The notes under the pieces: generated by a model
The model's database searches: none
The model's input: only the letters and a program-made list of their open reading frames with translations
What the model was told of the DNA's origin: nothing
Assembly: GCF_001895205.1 (NCBI RefSeq)
Contig: NZ_BDJF01000031.1
Coordinates: 1-52,026, forward strand
Reading direction: 5' to 3'
Source of the DNA: Vibrio injensis
Lineage (GTDB): Bacteria > Pseudomonadota > Gammaproteobacteria > Enterobacterales > Vibrionaceae
DNA: 52,026 nt
Position numbers and translations under genes: made by a program
Shown: positions 10,801 through 20,412 of the stretch, piece after piece
Numbering within the stretch: position 1 is the first letter of the stretch
Layout of the letters: each line of letters opens with the position of its first letter

Positions 10801-11268
10801 GTCATCTTGATAACCAAATTGAGCGTATAGATCCGGCGCAACGACATTCAGCCCCATGGTGATACCACGTAGCTGCAAAGCAATATAAGGTAAGATTCCG
10901 GTAACAGCGATTAAGGTGACGGCTACGGCCAATCCTTGTGATTTTCCGTAACGTGCGCCGATAAAATCGGCAATTGAGGTAATGTGTTCACGCTTAGCAA
11001 TCAAAATCAGTCGCGCCAAAACACGCCAACCAAAAATAAACACCAGCATCGGTGCAAGGTAAATAGGTAAAAAAGCCCAAGGATTGGCACTGGCTTGACC
11101 GACCGTGCCATAAAAGGTCCATGATGTGCAATAAACGGCAATGGATAGGCTGTAGATCCATGGTCGCCAGTGCGCTAACCAACGCGTTTGTCTATCGCCA
11201 TACCAGGCAATCAAAAATAGTACGCCTAAATACATCAGCGAGACTGGGATCACTATCCATCCATGCAT
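7834..11268 (-). CDS. crbS: CrbS-type hybrid sensor histidine kinase with sodium:solute symporter domain
   Basis: Acetate-switch sensor, 1144 residues. The first ~500 residues are a multi-span sodium:solute symporter-like membrane domain. A STAC-like linker (about 540-620), a PAS domain (about 640-760) and a short coiled coil follow. The HisKA domain has phospho-acceptor His798 in AVSHDLMQPLNA. The ATPase domain has NFLTNAFRYSP, DNGFGIA and GLGLGLAISKG. A C-terminal receiver domain has Asp1078 in ILSDYRLDHG. In V. cholerae the homologous gene (VC0303) lies in the same place and with CrbR activates acs, which is 4.4 kb away here. Its own AAGGG ribosome-binding site and a terminator upstream indicate a separate transcript. 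Confidence 0.85.
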   Translation of the reverse strand: MHGWIVIPVSLMYLGVLFLIAWYGDRQTRWLAHWRPWIYSLSIAVYCTSWTFYGTVGQASANPWAFLPIYLAPMLVFIFGWRVLARLILIAKREHITSIADFIGARYGKSQGLAVAVTLIAVTGILPYIALQLRGITMGLNVVAPDLYAQFGYQDDHISWFVVLALALFTMLFGTRHIDNTEHHRGMMMAIAFESIVKLVAFLAVGLFIVYMIFADHTIDVLAIAKQTYQAPNWPTLLVHTLLTMLAIICLPRQFHTMVVENERPQDLHTARWLFPLYLMLMGLFVLPIAWVGQALLPNAPADTLVLSVPMHVGAEQIALLAFLGGTSAASGMVIVSTIALAIMVSNDLVMPLLLRRMRLTHRNHRHFSGLLVIIRRTLILLLLLGAWGFYLALDSIPSLSAIGFLSFSAITQFAPALLGGMYWRDGNRKGVYVGLAVGFTLWLITLMSATQMLAGDAQNNILLWLITPPQWLYEQGMSRVDWGMLLSVSLNTLCYVVVSLATRSSLSERLQSASFIGTPLPENENMSLYQSRVTVAELEMLAARFVGRSRVRSAFAQFWAQQNVSLMPNQQAPAGLIRHTERVLAGVFGASSAKLVLTSALQGRKMQLEEVATIVDEASELYDFSRGLLQGAIEHIGQGIAVVDKQLRLVAWNQRYLELFHFPAGLIQVGRPIADIIRHNAQQGLCGPGEPEDHVRKRVEYLQQGSRHTSSRMRSDGRVIEVQGNPMPGGGFVMSFSDITVFRNAERNLKEANEHLEERVVERTRELEKLNQQLVVATQKAERESQSKSRFLAAVSHDLMQPLNAARLFASSLSEVAKEQESQRLAHHIESALSAAEDLIGDLLDISRLESGKLDIHQRTFPIHTILTNLHAEFSALAKQQQILFDTVPCSLYVQSDPKLLRRVIQNFLTNAFRYSPQGRVVLGIRRTKSKVRIEVWDNGFGIAEDKQQEIFEEFNRGGQIRSDQGLGLGLAISKGIAQALGHEITMRSWPGKGSVFSLTLPRSQAMSIPTPQQNMSETLSDLSNLRVLCVDNEQDILIGMRQLLERWGCEVKTAVDLLSSLQALEGQWVPDVILSDYRLDHGRTGLEVLQQCRLRLGDCFWGVIISADRTPDILEGVESSGFSFLAKPIKPLKLRALLNRCR

Positions 11269-11296
11269 TGGCTACCCTTTTTCCTGCGCCTATAAA

Positions 11297-11318
11297 AACC
11301 TCTCCATAAGGAGAGGTT
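11297..11318 (-). terminator. Intrinsic terminator of the MFS gene
   Basis: A perfect 9-bp stem, AACCTCTCC (11297-11305) and GGAGAGGTT (11310-11318), has a 4-nt loop. On the minus strand it is followed by TTTTTATA. It separates the MFS gene from the sensor kinase gene. Confidence 0.85.
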
Positions 11319-11357
11319 ATTTAACAAAGGATAGACTCACAACTCAATCACTAAGCA

Positions 11358-12548
11358 TCAATTCTGTGCTTCAGGCTCGGCTTTAAGCGTTTGTCCATCC
11401 TGTAAGACTGAGCTCGGCAGCTCAACTTTAATCAAGAGTGCTACAGCCCCCATCGCCGCCATTATCCAAAATACTCCCGCACCAAAGTGATCGTATCCCC
11501 AGCCACTGAGCGTGGTCAGCAACGCAATAACCGCACCAAGAGGAATAGCGTTATACAGTGCTTGTAAAGCAACCATTTTATTTTGAGGCGAATGTTGAAT
11601 ATATTGAATCGCGGCAATATGCGCCATTGCAAACGTAACACCGTGCAGCAACTGAATCGCGACTAACGCGATGATCGCCGTTGTCGACGCGGTCAGTCCC
11701 CAGCGTAACATTACCCCAAGGGCGGCCACCACGAACAAAGATCGTAGAGTCCATCCGGCAAATAAACGCTTACTTAAGGCAAATACCAACACTTCAGCCA
11801 CCACCCCCAAGCTCCACAAATAGCCAATGATCGCTTCCGAGTGCCCAGCTTGCTTCCAGTGAATCGCACTAAAGCTATAATAAGCGGCGTGGCTGCCTTG
11901 AATCAAAGCCATCAATAGCAAAAATTTGATGACTGGTAATTCACGCAATAACTGCGTTAATTTAGGGCGTACTGCGTGAGCGTGACTTTCCGTGACTGGC
12001 ATCACCTGCGGGTTACGTAAACTAAGCAGTAAGGTGATTGCTGCACCAAATAAGGCGGTATAGAGGATCATGCTACTGCCGTATAACGCCACTAAATAGC
12101 CAACCACTGTCGACCCAGCAATAAAAGCCACCGAGCCCCATAAGCGAGAACGTCCGTAATCGAGTAATTGATGTTTCGCGTAAAAATTAGCCATTGCATC
12201 AGAAAGCGGAACAATCGGCCCACAACAGAGGTTAAATAACACCGTTGCTAAGGCCATTAGCCAAAAACTACCGCCAGTAAAAAAGTGAAACGCGATAAAT
12301 AATAACGCTGCCAAACTGAGCCAGCGTAAAGCAGGTAACAAATGTTCGACTTTATGGATCCGTGGCGTAAACACTAAGTTCGCCACACAGCGGGTTGCAA
12401 AACCAATCCCGACTAACAAACCAATATCGGTGGCAGAGACACCTTGATCAGCAAACCATAATGACCAAAACGGTAAATACACCCCGTAAGCAAAAAAGAA
12501 ACCAATAAAGTATTGGGATATCCACCCAAACGGGGAAGGGTTCAACAT
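11358..12548 (-). CDS. MFS permease, HcaT (3-phenylpropionate transporter) family
   Basis: Inner-membrane transporter of about 396 residues with roughly 12 hydrophobic segments. It is collinear with E. coli HcaT, sharing the YGVYLPFWSLWF start, the LDYGRSRLWGSVAFI loop and the QGSHAAYYSFSAIHW segment. The substrate in Vibrio is unknown; the E. coli name does not prove phenylpropionate transport. Two starts are plausible: ATG at 12548 after AGGAT, and ATG at 12569 after GGGGAGG, which adds 7 residues. It lies between the acetate sensor and the DUF294 gene, as in V. cholerae as I remember it, and has its own terminator. Confidence 0.8.
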   Translation of the reverse strand: MLNPSPFGWISQYFIGFFFAYGVYLPFWSLWFADQGVSATDIGLLVGIGFATRCVANLVFTPRIHKVEHLLPALRWLSLAALLFIAFHFFTGGSFWLMALATVLFNLCCGPIVPLSDAMANFYAKHQLLDYGRSRLWGSVAFIAGSTVVGYLVALYGSSMILYTALFGAAITLLLSLRNPQVMPVTESHAHAVRPKLTQLLRELPVIKFLLLMALIQGSHAAYYSFSAIHWKQAGHSEAIIGYLWSLGVVAEVLVFALSKRLFAGWTLRSLFVVAALGVMLRWGLTASTTAIIALVAIQLLHGVTFAMAHIAAIQYIQHSPQNKMVALQALYNAIPLGAVIALLTTLSGWGYDHFGAGVFWIMAAMGAVALLIKVELPSSVLQDGQTLKAEPEAQN

Positions 12549-12569
12549 AACAGATCCTAAATAATTCAT

Positions 12570-12966
12570 CGCCCAAAGCCTCCCCTACTAACGAGTCACT
12601 CGCCGCCAACAGCGGCTAGACATCCGTTGCAGAGAAAACACATCGGGCATCGATAATAATCGGCGATTATGCAATAAGTCCCTAAAACTAAAAAGGGATC
12701 TTTCATCGCCTTGTCGATTTCCCGGTTATTGGATAAACGCGACAAACTCAGAGTCTCGCGAAATAAAAACAGATGGCCACCAAGAGTCAGACAACGCTCA
12801 CCATTCAATTAGGTTCACATTAGACCAAAGTCGTCTGGAGAGCTGGTGAAAAGCAGCCACACTTAGCGATAAACGTAGCGTATTTCTTCGCACGCCAAGC
12901 TCATTGGACACTAAAACTGAGCAGAAAAGACAAAGCGCAGATACTCTGCTTATTAAGGTCAGTACC
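12570..12966. promoter_or_regulatory. Divergent intergenic region between MFS and DUF294 genes
   Basis: About 400 bp with no convincing gene. Promoters for both flanking genes must lie here. The one clear motif is a 15-bp palindrome, ATAATCGGCGATTAT (12656-12670), of the size and symmetry of a repressor or activator operator. Which regulator uses it is unknown. Short reading frames on the minus strand here show no recognisable protein. Confidence 0.4.
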
Positions 12967-14790
12967 ATGCCAGATAAATTTAATATGCTCGCTCCTCCGT
13001 TTGACAGCTTAACCGAGGCGCAACAACAGCGATTACGCACCGCTTTAGATATTGCTTACTACCGTGAGCACGACGTATTGATCCAACAAGGACAAGCGTG
13101 TAATCAACTGTGGATTCTGATCAAAGGCACGGTAGAAGAGCGCTCGGTGGATGGCAAAACCCTCTATGCTCACTACACTAATGAAGATATGTTTGACGTG
13201 AGAGCTCTGTTTGAAACTGGCGCCAAGCATCAATACATCGCACTAGAAGACACCTTAAGTTATCTGTTGCCAAAAAAAGTTTTTCTGGCTTTATGCCGTG
13301 AAAATCGCCAATTTTCGGCGTATTTCGAAACCAATTTAGCCAAGCGTCAAGAGCTCATTGAAGTCGCCCAGCAACAGAAAAATCTTGCTGAGTTCATCCT
13401 GACCAAAATAGAACCCGAGATCTATCTACCACCAATGTTGGTCAATCCCGAGCAGACCTTAGCTGCGGTTACTCAAGAAATGAAACGTCGCCGCGTGGAT
13501 GCGGCCTTAGTCGAATGGCCAAAGGGCGATTCGCGTGCTGAAGCAGCAGACACGCCTCCTTATGGTATCGTTACCCGCAGTAATCTTTTACATGCGATTA
13601 TGCTAGAAGGGTACACGCCGGAAACGAAAGTCGGCGAAATAGCAGCCTTCCCCGTGCTGCATATCCAACAAGGCGACTTCCTGTTTAACGCAATGATCAG
13701 CATGACTAGGCACAAGATAAAACGTCTGGTGGTCTGCGAAGGGCTTAAAGCCGTGGGAATTTTATCCATGGTTCAGATCTTAAGTGCTTTTTCGACCCAC
13801 TCTCACGTTTTGACATTGACTATTGCTCGTGCCACGAGCATTGATGAGTTAGCTTTTGCAGCGAACAAGCAGCAGCAATTGGTCGAAAGCTTACTCAACC
13901 GAGGAATAAGAACCCGCTTTATCATGGAACTGATTGCTGCAGTTAATGAGCAGATCATCGAAAAAGCCTTCCAATTGATCGTACCCAGTGAAGCACAACA
14001 GCAGTGCTGCTTTGTCGTCTTAGGCTCAGAAGGGCGCGGTGAGCAGATCCTCAAAACTGATCAAGACAATGCATTAATCATCGCCGATGAGGCTCAATGG
14101 TCCCATTCAACCCCATGGCTAGAAACGCTCACCCACACTTTAGTCCAGCTTGGTTACCCGCTCTGTCCAGGGAAAGTCATGGTCAATAATCCTGACTGGG
14201 TACAATCACAAACCGATTGGCAAACGACCATCAGCCAATGGATTCAGACAAGACGGCCCGAGCACATGCTCAACCTCGCTATCTTTGCTGATGCCTATCC
14301 TATAGCAGGAAATAAAACCTTACTCGAACCAGTAAAACACCATTTACAGACCAGCGTCTACGGGCAATATGCGGTGTTGGCTGAGTTTACTCGTCCGGCA
14401 CTGAATTTTTCGCTACCCCTGACCTTATTTGGCCATCTTAAATCGAGTAAATCCGGCTTGGACATCAAGAAAGGCGGTATTTTTCCTATTGTTCATGGCA
14501 TACGGGCGCTAAGTCTTGAATATCAAATCAGCAGCACGAACACCTTTCAACGCATTGAAGCACTGCAGGCACAACAGGCATTAGAAAAACAGACTGCTGA
14601 TAACTTAAGAGAAGCGTTAAAACTGTTTTTAAAATTGCGCCTAGCGCAACAAATCACTAACCAACATCACGCCAACCATATTCAGCTTGGTCAGCTCGAA
14701 CGCACCGAAAGAGACTTACTGCGTCACAGTCTGCATGTCGTGAAAAAGTTTAAGCAATGGTTGAGTTATCATTACCAAATTAGGGAGTAA
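12967..14790 (+). CDS. cNMP-binding, CBS and nucleotidyltransferase-like protein (DUF294 family)
   Basis: A soluble protein of 607 residues. The N-terminal ~130 residues look like a cyclic-nucleotide-binding domain (YREHDVLIQQGQACNQLWILIKG). Two CBS motifs follow at about 150-280. The DUF294 nucleotidyltransferase domain has a Gly-Ser-x-Gly-Arg-x-Glu signature from Gly353, with candidate metal ligands Asp365 and Asp367 (TDQDNAL). A helical DUF294 C-terminal domain ends the protein. The ATG at 12967 follows TAAGGT and is preferred over 12904. Its stop is 5 bp from the exonuclease gene. The biochemical activity of this family is not established to my knowledge. The site next to acs suggests a role in carbon or energy sensing; that is inference. 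Confidence 0.85.
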   Translation: MPDKFNMLAPPFDSLTEAQQQRLRTALDIAYYREHDVLIQQGQACNQLWILIKGTVEERSVDGKTLYAHYTNEDMFDVRALFETGAKHQYIALEDTLSYLLPKKVFLALCRENRQFSAYFETNLAKRQELIEVAQQQKNLAEFILTKIEPEIYLPPMLVNPEQTLAAVTQEMKRRRVDAALVEWPKGDSRAEAADTPPYGIVTRSNLLHAIMLEGYTPETKVGEIAAFPVLHIQQGDFLFNAMISMTRHKIKRLVVCEGLKAVGILSMVQILSAFSTHSHVLTLTIARATSIDELAFAANKQQQLVESLLNRGIRTRFIMELIAAVNEQIIEKAFQLIVPSEAQQQCCFVVLGSEGRGEQILKTDQDNALIIADEAQWSHSTPWLETLTHTLVQLGYPLCPGKVMVNNPDWVQSQTDWQTTISQWIQTRRPEHMLNLAIFADAYPIAGNKTLLEPVKHHLQTSVYGQYAVLAEFTRPALNFSLPLTLFGHLKSSKSGLDIKKGGIFPIVHGIRALSLEYQISSTNTFQRIEALQAQQALEKQTADNLREALKLFLKLRLAQQITNQHHANHIQLGQLERTERDLLRHSLHVVKKFKQWLSYHYQIRE

Positions 14791-14795
14791 CGCTG

Positions 14796-15443
14796 ATGAA
14801 CTGGCTAGCGAGATATTATTGGCATCACAAATTAACGGGGTCGCCTTATCAAGATCTGTTTACCACGCCCCTTAAAAGCGAATTGGTTTCTTTGGACTGT
14901 GAAACCACCAGCCTTGATCCACAACGTGCCGAGCTAGTCAGTATCGCCGCGACAAAAATCATCGATAATCGAATACTCACCAGTCAAGCTTTCCACGTTC
15001 GCCTCGCCGCTCCACCATCTTTAGATTCAGGATCGGTACGCATTCATCAGTTACGTCATCAAGATCTCGCCTATGGTTTGTCGGAGCAGCAAGCTTTACA
15101 ACAGTTGCTCGCGTTTATCGGTAATCGTCCCTTGGTCGGTTATCATATTCGTTATGATAAAACGATTCTTGATATCGCCTGTCGCAAGCAACTGGGCTTC
15201 CCACTGCCAAATCCACTGATCGAAGTCAGCCAGCTTTATCATCAACAGTTGGAAAAACAACTGCCTAATGCCTACTTTGATCTGAGTCTCGCGGCGATTT
15301 GCCATCATCTCGACTTGCCAATGCAAGACAAGCACGATGCTCTGCAAGATGCGATTACCGCCGCATTAGTTTTTGTGCGCCTCAGTAAAGGCGGATTACC
15401 GAAGCTAAAAAGCCCTTATCAACACAGCCCAGCTCTTAGCTAA
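14796..15443 (+). CDS. DnaQ-like 3'-5' exonuclease
   Basis: A 215-residue protein with a DEDDh exonuclease domain like DNA polymerase III epsilon. Exo I carries Asp34 and Glu36 (SLDCETTSLDP), Exo II the VGYHIRYDKTILD segment, and Exo III the KHDALQDA segment with the catalytic His. The real dnaQ product is longer at its C-terminus, and this protein has an N-terminal WLARYYWHHKL extension, so it is a paralogue. It starts 5 bp after the DUF294 gene, so the two are co-transcribed and perhaps functionally linked. The substrate is unknown; DNA, RNA and short oligonucleotides are all possible. Confidence 0.85.
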   Translation: MNWLARYYWHHKLTGSPYQDLFTTPLKSELVSLDCETTSLDPQRAELVSIAATKIIDNRILTSQAFHVRLAAPPSLDSGSVRIHQLRHQDLAYGLSEQQALQQLLAFIGNRPLVGYHIRYDKTILDIACRKQLGFPLPNPLIEVSQLYHQQLEKQLPNAYFDLSLAAICHHLDLPMQDKHDALQDAITAALVFVRLSKGGLPKLKSPYQHSPALS

Positions 15444-15626
15444 TCGAGGCCTCATGCTAAAGTCTAATTGTGTAAATCTTGCTGGTGACTAACAGTTAAA
15501 GGCATAAAAGCTTCCCATTAATGATGTTCAGCCAACCCATTAAAGCGTTTTAAATAAAACGATATTCCCCATCAAGTTGGTTTAAGAGCACAAGGGAATT
15601 GACCGCTTACACAAGGAGAGTTAGTC

Positions 15627-17573
15627 ATGAGCGATGCCCACATTTATCCAGTTAAAGAGAACATCAAAGCGTGTACCCATGCCGACAACGATACCTATCT
15701 CGCTATGTATCAACAATCTGTCACCGATCCTGAAGGATTTTGGCGTGAACATGGCAAAATTGTTGATTGGATAAAACCCTTTAGCATAGTGAAAAACACC
15801 TCATTTGATACCGGACACGTCGATATTCGTTGGTTTGAAGATGGCACCTTGAATGTCTCGGCAAACTGCCTTGACCGCCATCTAGCAGAGCGGGGCGATC
15901 AGATTGCCATTATTTGGGAAGGCGATGATCCCGCGAATGATACCACCCTGACTTATCGCCAGCTCCATCAACAAGTTTGCCGATTTGCTAACGTATTAAA
16001 AGCTCAAGGTGTACGTAAAGGCGATGTGGTGTGCTTATACATGCCCATGGTGCCGGAAGCGGCTGTGGCGATGTTAGCCTGTACCCGAATTGGTGCCGTA
16101 CATACTGTGGTTTTTGGTGGTTTTTCGCCGGAAGCTCTCTCGGGACGGATCATCGATTCCGATGCCACCTTAGTGATCACCGCTGACGAAGGTGTGCGAG
16201 CTGGCCGAGCTGTCCCCTTGAAGAAAAACGTCGATGAAGCGCTGACTCATCCTGAAATTAAAACCATTAATAAGGTGATTGTTTTCCAACGCACAGGCGG
16301 TCAAGTCGACTGGCACGAGCATCGAGATGTCTGGTGGCATGAAGCCATGGCTCACGTCTCTGATCACTGCCCAGCAGAAGAGATGAAGGCAGAGGATCCA
16401 CTGTTTATTCTCTATACGTCAGGCTCAACAGGTAAACCGAAAGGTGTATTGCATACCACTGGTGGCTATTTGGTGTATGCGGCGATGACCTTTAAATACA
16501 TCTTTGATTATCAACCCCAAGAAACTTTCTGGTGCACCGCAGATGTCGGCTGGATAACTGGCCATACTTATCTCCTCTATGGTCCGTTAGCCAATGGAGC
16601 AAAAACCCTTTTATTTGAAGGTGTGCCGAATTATCCCGACACGAATCGTATGAGCCAAGTGGTCGATAAACACCAAGTTAATATCCTCTATACGGCACCA
16701 ACCGCGATTCGTGCTTTGATGGCAAAAGGTGATGAAGCCATTAAAGGGACCCACCGTAGCAGCCTACGCATCATGGGCTCGGTAGGCGAACCGATTAACC
16801 CCGAAGCTTGGCAGTGGTATTACAAAACCATTGGTAACGAGCAATCTCCGATTGTCGATACTTGGTGGCAAACGGAAACGGGCGGCATTTTAATCAGTCC
16901 TCTGCCTGGCGCAACCGCTTTAAAACCAGGTTCAGCTACACGTCCCTTCTTTGGTGTTCAACCCGCATTAGTAGACAACATGGGTAACCTTATCGAGGGG
17001 GCAAGTGAAGGCAACTTAGTGATCCTCGATTCATGGCCAGGGCAGATGCGCACCGTCTACGGCGATCATGAACGCTTTGAACAAACCTACTTCTCTACTT
17101 TCCAAGGTATGTACTTTACTAGCGATGGCGCACGTCGTGATGAAGATGGCTATTACTGGATAACCGGACGAGTCGATGATGTCTTGAACGTCTCTGGCCA
17201 CCGGATGGGTACCGCAGAAATCGAATCGGCCCTAGTTGCGTTTGATAAAATTGCCGAAGCGGCGATTGTGGGTATCCCGCACGATATCAAAGGACAAGCC
17301 ATTTACGCTTACATTACCCTTAATCATGGCGTCTACCCTAGCGCTGAGCTACACAAAGAAGTCAAAGATTGGGTGCGTAAAGAGATTGGCCCTATCGCCA
17401 CGCCCGATGTACTGCATTGGACCGACTCGCTACCGAAAACTCGCTCAGGTAAAATCATGCGCCGTATTTTACGTAAAATTGCCACTGGTGATACCAGTAA
17501 CTTAGGCGATACCTCAACGCTTGCCGATCCAAGCGTGGTTGATAAGTTGATTGCTGAACAAGCGCAGTTGTAA
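15627..17573 (+). CDS. acs: Acetyl-CoA synthetase Acs
   Basis: Activates acetate to acetyl-CoA through acetyl-AMP. It has 648 residues, close to the usual ~652. The AMP-binding P-loop [12 protein letters not shown], the WWQTETGG motif and the C-terminal [11 protein letters not shown] are intact. The catalytic lysine there is Lys609, the same number as the acetylation-controlled lysine of Salmonella Acs. The ATG at 15627 follows AAGGAGAG. In V. cholerae this gene is controlled by CrbRS, and the sensor kinase lies 4.4 kb to the left. A 183-bp upstream region is available for that control. Confidence 0.97.
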   Translation: MSDAHIYPVKENIKACTHADNDTYLAMYQQSVTDPEGFWREHGKIVDWIKPFSIVKNTSFDTGHVDIRWFEDGTLNVSANCLDRHLAERGDQIAIIWEGDDPANDTTLTYRQLHQQVCRFANVLKAQGVRKGDVVCLYMPMVPEAAVAMLACTRIGAVHTVVFGGFSPEALSGRIIDSDATLVITADEGVRAGRAVPLKKNVDEALTHPEIKTINKVIVFQRTGGQVDWHEHRDVWWHEAMAHVSDHCPAEEMKAEDPLFILYTSGSTGKPKGVLHTTGGYLVYAAMTFKYIFDYQPQETFWCTADVGWITGHTYLLYGPLANGAKTLLFEGVPNYPDTNRMSQVVDKHQVNILYTAPTAIRALMAKGDEAIKGTHRSSLRIMGSVGEPINPEAWQWYYKTIGNEQSPIVDTWWQTETGGILISPLPGATALKPGSATRPFFGVQPALVDNMGNLIEGASEGNLVILDSWPGQMRTVYGDHERFEQTYFSTFQGMYFTSDGARRDEDGYYWITGRVDDVLNVSGHRMGTAEIESALVAFDKIAEAAIVGIPHDIKGQAIYAYITLNHGVYPSAELHKEVKDWVRKEIGPIATPDVLHWTDSLPKTRSGKIMRRILRKIATGDTSNLGDTSTLADPSVVDKLIAEQAQL

Positions 17574-17588
17574 AAGAACCGTCAATGA

Positions 17589-17613
17589 GATTCTAGGGCC
17601 TAGCCCTAGGATC
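17589..17613 (+). terminator. Probable terminator of acs, CTAGG-rich hairpin
   Basis: An 11-bp stem with one wobble pair, GATTCTAGGGC (17589-17599) and GCCCTAGGATC (17603-17613), has a 3-nt loop. It lies 16 bp after the acs stop and is followed by TTAGTTTTATTT. The CTAGG words recur at 17652-17664 and in the purH-purD gap. Confidence 0.7.
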
Positions 17614-17894
17614 TTAGTTTTATTTCCCTATTACCTGCCTTTCCTCGAACCTAGAATCTCAGTTCTTAAAGCCTCAAGCTTCACCTCTTAAAGCTAGCCT
17701 TGACTAACAATAGTCGTTCAAAAAACAGCCACCATAGTCATTAGACCAGTAAATTGCTGCCATTTGCGACGAATTAGCTATAATCGTGGTCAATTTCATA
17801 AAAACAGCGAACTTTTGACAAAAAAAGTAGGTCGAAAGTGCCATAATATGAAATTATCAGGTTACATCTCACGATAGAGGACGATAGCTACATA
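17614..17894 (+). promoter_or_regulatory. Intergenic region upstream of aroQ
   Basis: No gene is seen here. A perfect TATAAT (17779-17784) has a weak -35 candidate TTGCTG (17754-17759) at 19 bp. A TTGACA at 17815-17820 lacks a well-spaced -10. One of these probably drives aroQ-accB-accC. A second CTAGAATCT word (17654-17662) pairs with the acs terminator arm, so an alternative structure is possible. Confidence 0.4.
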
Positions 17895-18344
17895 ATGACC
17901 GCAAAATTACGCATTCTTGTTCTTAATGGTCCAAACTTAAACCTGCTGGGTTTACGTGAGCCGGAACATTACGGCGCACAGACCCTTGAGCAGATCATTG
18001 ATAAGTTACGCCAACAAGCCGCGCTGGCCGATGTAGCATTAGATCATCTGCAATCGAATCGTGAGTATGAATTGATTGAAGCCATTCACCAGGCGCACAA
18101 TCAGGTGGATTTCATCATTATCAATCCAGCCGCTTTTACTCATACCAGTGTAGCGCTCCGTGATGCCTTACTGGGTGTCGCGATACCGTTTATCGAAGTG
18201 CATCTCTCTAATGTACATGCACGCGAACCGTTTCGTCATCACTCCTATCTGTCTGATAAGGCTCAAGGGGTGATCTGTGGCCTAGGTGCACAAGGCTATG
18301 AATTTGCTTTGTCGGCAGCGATTCACGCACTGCAAACAAAGTAA
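17895..18344 (+). CDS. aroQ: Type II 3-dehydroquinate dehydratase AroQ
   Basis: Shikimate-pathway enzyme forming 3-dehydroshikimate. At 149 residues it is normal for the dodecameric type II family. It shows the [14 protein letters not shown] start with the catalytic tyrosine region (EHYG), the [13 protein letters not shown] motif, and [17 protein letters not shown] with its active-site histidine and lid arginine. It lies 63 bp upstream of accB, an arrangement common in gammaproteobacteria. Confidence 0.95.
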   Translation: MTAKLRILVLNGPNLNLLGLREPEHYGAQTLEQIIDKLRQQAALADVALDHLQSNREYELIEAIHQAHNQVDFIIINPAAFTHTSVALRDALLGVAIPFIEVHLSNVHAREPFRHHSYLSDKAQGVICGLGAQGYEFALSAAIHALQTK

Positions 18345-18407
18345 CACACAACATTCTACAGTCCTTAATAGGGCTGTCTTACTCACAAGATAAAAGAGAA
18401 AGAACCA

Positions 18408-18863
18408 ATGGATATTCGTAAAATAAAGAAATTGATTGAATTAGTGGAAGAGTCTGGCATTTCTGAGTTAGAAATCTCTGAAGGTGAAGAATCGGTACGC
18501 ATCAGTCGTCACAGCCCAGCACCAACCACTCAGGTTCATTACGCTGCAGCACCGGCGGCTCCTGTCGCAGCACCAGTAGCGGCCCCCGTTGCAACGGCTG
18601 AAGCGGCTCCTGTCGCCAAAGTACCTACGGGTCATCAAGTGCTGTCACCAATGGTTGGTACCTTCTATCGCTCACCGAGCCCAGAATCAAAAAGCTTTAT
18701 TGAAGTCGGCCAAAGTGTTTCTGTAGGTGATACTTTATGTATCGTTGAAGCGATGAAAATGATGAACCAAATCGAAGCAGATAAATCTGGCGTCGTTACC
18801 GCAATTCTTGTCGAAGATGGTCAACCGGTTGAATTTGATCAACCTCTTGTCGTCATCGAATAA
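18408..18863 (+). CDS. accB: Biotin carboxyl carrier protein of acetyl-CoA carboxylase (AccB)
   Basis: Carries the biotin that moves CO2 from AccC to the transcarboxylase in fatty-acid synthesis. It has 151 residues. An acidic helical N-terminus is followed by an Ala/Pro/Val-rich linker (about residues 45-72), then the biotinyl domain with EAMKMMN, in which Lys117 is the biotinylated residue. The ribosome-binding site is AGAGAAAG. accC follows 15 bp after the stop, so the two form one operon. Confidence 0.97.
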   Translation: MDIRKIKKLIELVEESGISELEISEGEESVRISRHSPAPTTQVHYAAAPAAPVAAPVAAPVATAEAAPVAKVPTGHQVLSPMVGTFYRSPSPESKSFIEVGQSVSVGDTLCIVEAMKMMNQIEADKSGVVTAILVEDGQPVEFDQPLVVIE

Positions 18864-18878
18864 TCGAGGCCAATGGTT

Positions 18879-20222
18879 ATGCTAGATAAATTAGTTATCG
18901 CGAACCGAGGCGAGATTGCGCTTCGTATTCTTCGCGCCTGTAAAGAATTAGGGATTAAAACGGTCGCGGTTCACTCTACCGCAGACCGCGACCTAAAACA
19001 CGTTCTCCTCGCAGATGAAACGGTTTGTATCGGTCCTGCGAAAGGCATCGACAGTTATCTTAATATTCCACGCATTATTTCTGCTGCCGAAGTGACAGGG
19101 GCGGTTGCCATTCATCCTGGTTACGGATTTCTGTCTGAAAACGCCGATTTTGCTGAGCAAGTCGAGCGCAGTGGTTTTATCTTTGTCGGTCCTAGAGCCG
19201 AGACTATCCGCTTAATGGGTGACAAAGTGTCAGCCATTAATGCCATGAAAAAAGCCGGCGTACCTTGCGTACCAGGCTCAGACGGTCCTCTTGATGGTGA
19301 TGAAGCGAAAAATAAAGCTCACGCGAAACGCATCGGCTATCCCGTGATCATCAAAGCCTCTGGCGGCGGCGGTGGTCGAGGCATGCGCGTGGTACGCTCA
19401 GAAGCCGAGTTGATCACCGCGATCAACATGACCCGTGCAGAAGCAAAAGGCGCCTTCAATAACGACATGGTTTATATGGAAAAATTCCTCGAAAACCCAC
19501 GTCATATTGAAGTTCAAGTACTGGCTGATGGTCAAGGTAATGCGATTCATCTTGGTGAACGCGATTGCTCAATGCAACGTCGTCACCAAAAAGTGGTCGA
19601 AGAAGCACCAGCACCGGGCATCACCGAAGAAGTACGCAAATACATCGGTGAGCGCTGTACACGTGCTTGTATTGAAATTGGCTATCGCGGCGCTGGTACT
19701 TTTGAGTTTCTGTATGAAAACGGCGAGTTCTACTTCATTGAAATGAACACCCGTATTCAGGTTGAACACCCAGTGACAGAAATGATCACTGGAGTGGATT
19801 TGATCAAAGAGCAATTACGTATTGCTGCAGGCCAACCACTCTCCTTTACGCAAGACGACATTAAGATCCGCGGCCATGCCGTCGAATGTCGTATTAACGC
19901 TGAAGATCCGGAGCGATTCTTACCTTCTCCGGGCACGATCACCCGTTTCCATTCTCCAGGCGGCATGGGCGTTCGTTGGGAATCACACATTTACGCAGGT
20001 TATACCGTACCGCCTTACTACGATTCGATGGTCGGCAAACTGATCACCTACGGTGAAAACCGTAATGTCGCGCTAGCCCGCATGCGTAACGCGCTCGATG
20101 AAATGATTATTGAAGGAATTAAAACCAATATTCCTTTACAAGAGATCATCATGAATGACGAAAACTTCCAAAATGGTGGCACCAACATCCATTATCTTGA
20201 AAAGAAACTCGGCATGAAATAG
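18879..20222 (+). CDS. accC: Biotin carboxylase AccC
   Basis: ATP-grasp enzyme that carboxylates biotin on AccB. It has 447 residues from the ATG at 18879 ([17 protein letters not shown]), matching E. coli. An ATG two codons earlier (18873) is also possible. The ATP-binding glycine loop [14 protein letters not shown], the [14 protein letters not shown] active-site motif and the C-terminal [13 protein letters not shown] are intact. A strong terminator follows. Confidence 0.97.
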   Translation: MLDKLVIANRGEIALRILRACKELGIKTVAVHSTADRDLKHVLLADETVCIGPAKGIDSYLNIPRIISAAEVTGAVAIHPGYGFLSENADFAEQVERSGFIFVGPRAETIRLMGDKVSAINAMKKAGVPCVPGSDGPLDGDEAKNKAHAKRIGYPVIIKASGGGGGRGMRVVRSEAELITAINMTRAEAKGAFNNDMVYMEKFLENPRHIEVQVLADGQGNAIHLGERDCSMQRRHQKVVEEAPAPGITEEVRKYIGERCTRACIEIGYRGAGTFEFLYENGEFYFIEMNTRIQVEHPVTEMITGVDLIKEQLRIAAGQPLSFTQDDIKIRGHAVECRINAEDPERFLPSPGTITRFHSPGGMGVRWESHIYAGYTVPPYYDSMVGKLITYGENRNVALARMRNALDEMIIEGIKTNIPLQEIIMNDENFQNGGTNIHYLEKKLGMK

Positions 20223-20245
20223 TCGCATCGCGCCTCAATGAACAT

Positions 20246-20273
20246 AATGCCCACTTCGGTGGGCATTTTTTTT
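20246..20273 (+). terminator. Intrinsic terminator of aroQ-accBC
   Basis: An ATGCCCAC/GTGGGCAT stem closed by a TTCG tetraloop is followed by a run of eight T residues, 24 bp after the accC stop. Confidence 0.93.
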
Positions 20274-20412
20274 CTGGCTATTGATTATCTCTCCTTCCCC
20301 GTCCATGAGGATCGACGACGCCTTTTTGTTCAAGATAACTTCAGGTAGGAAGCGAGCCGACAAACCTGTTAAACTCTGCGCCAATAACCGCGAATAAAAG
20401 AGAGCCCATGCC

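Noticed and set aside
12596..12808. 70-codon open frame on the minus strand between the MFS and DUF294 genes
   Set aside because: The translation has no recognisable domain and the frame covers most of the divergent promoter region; the codon content does not look coding.
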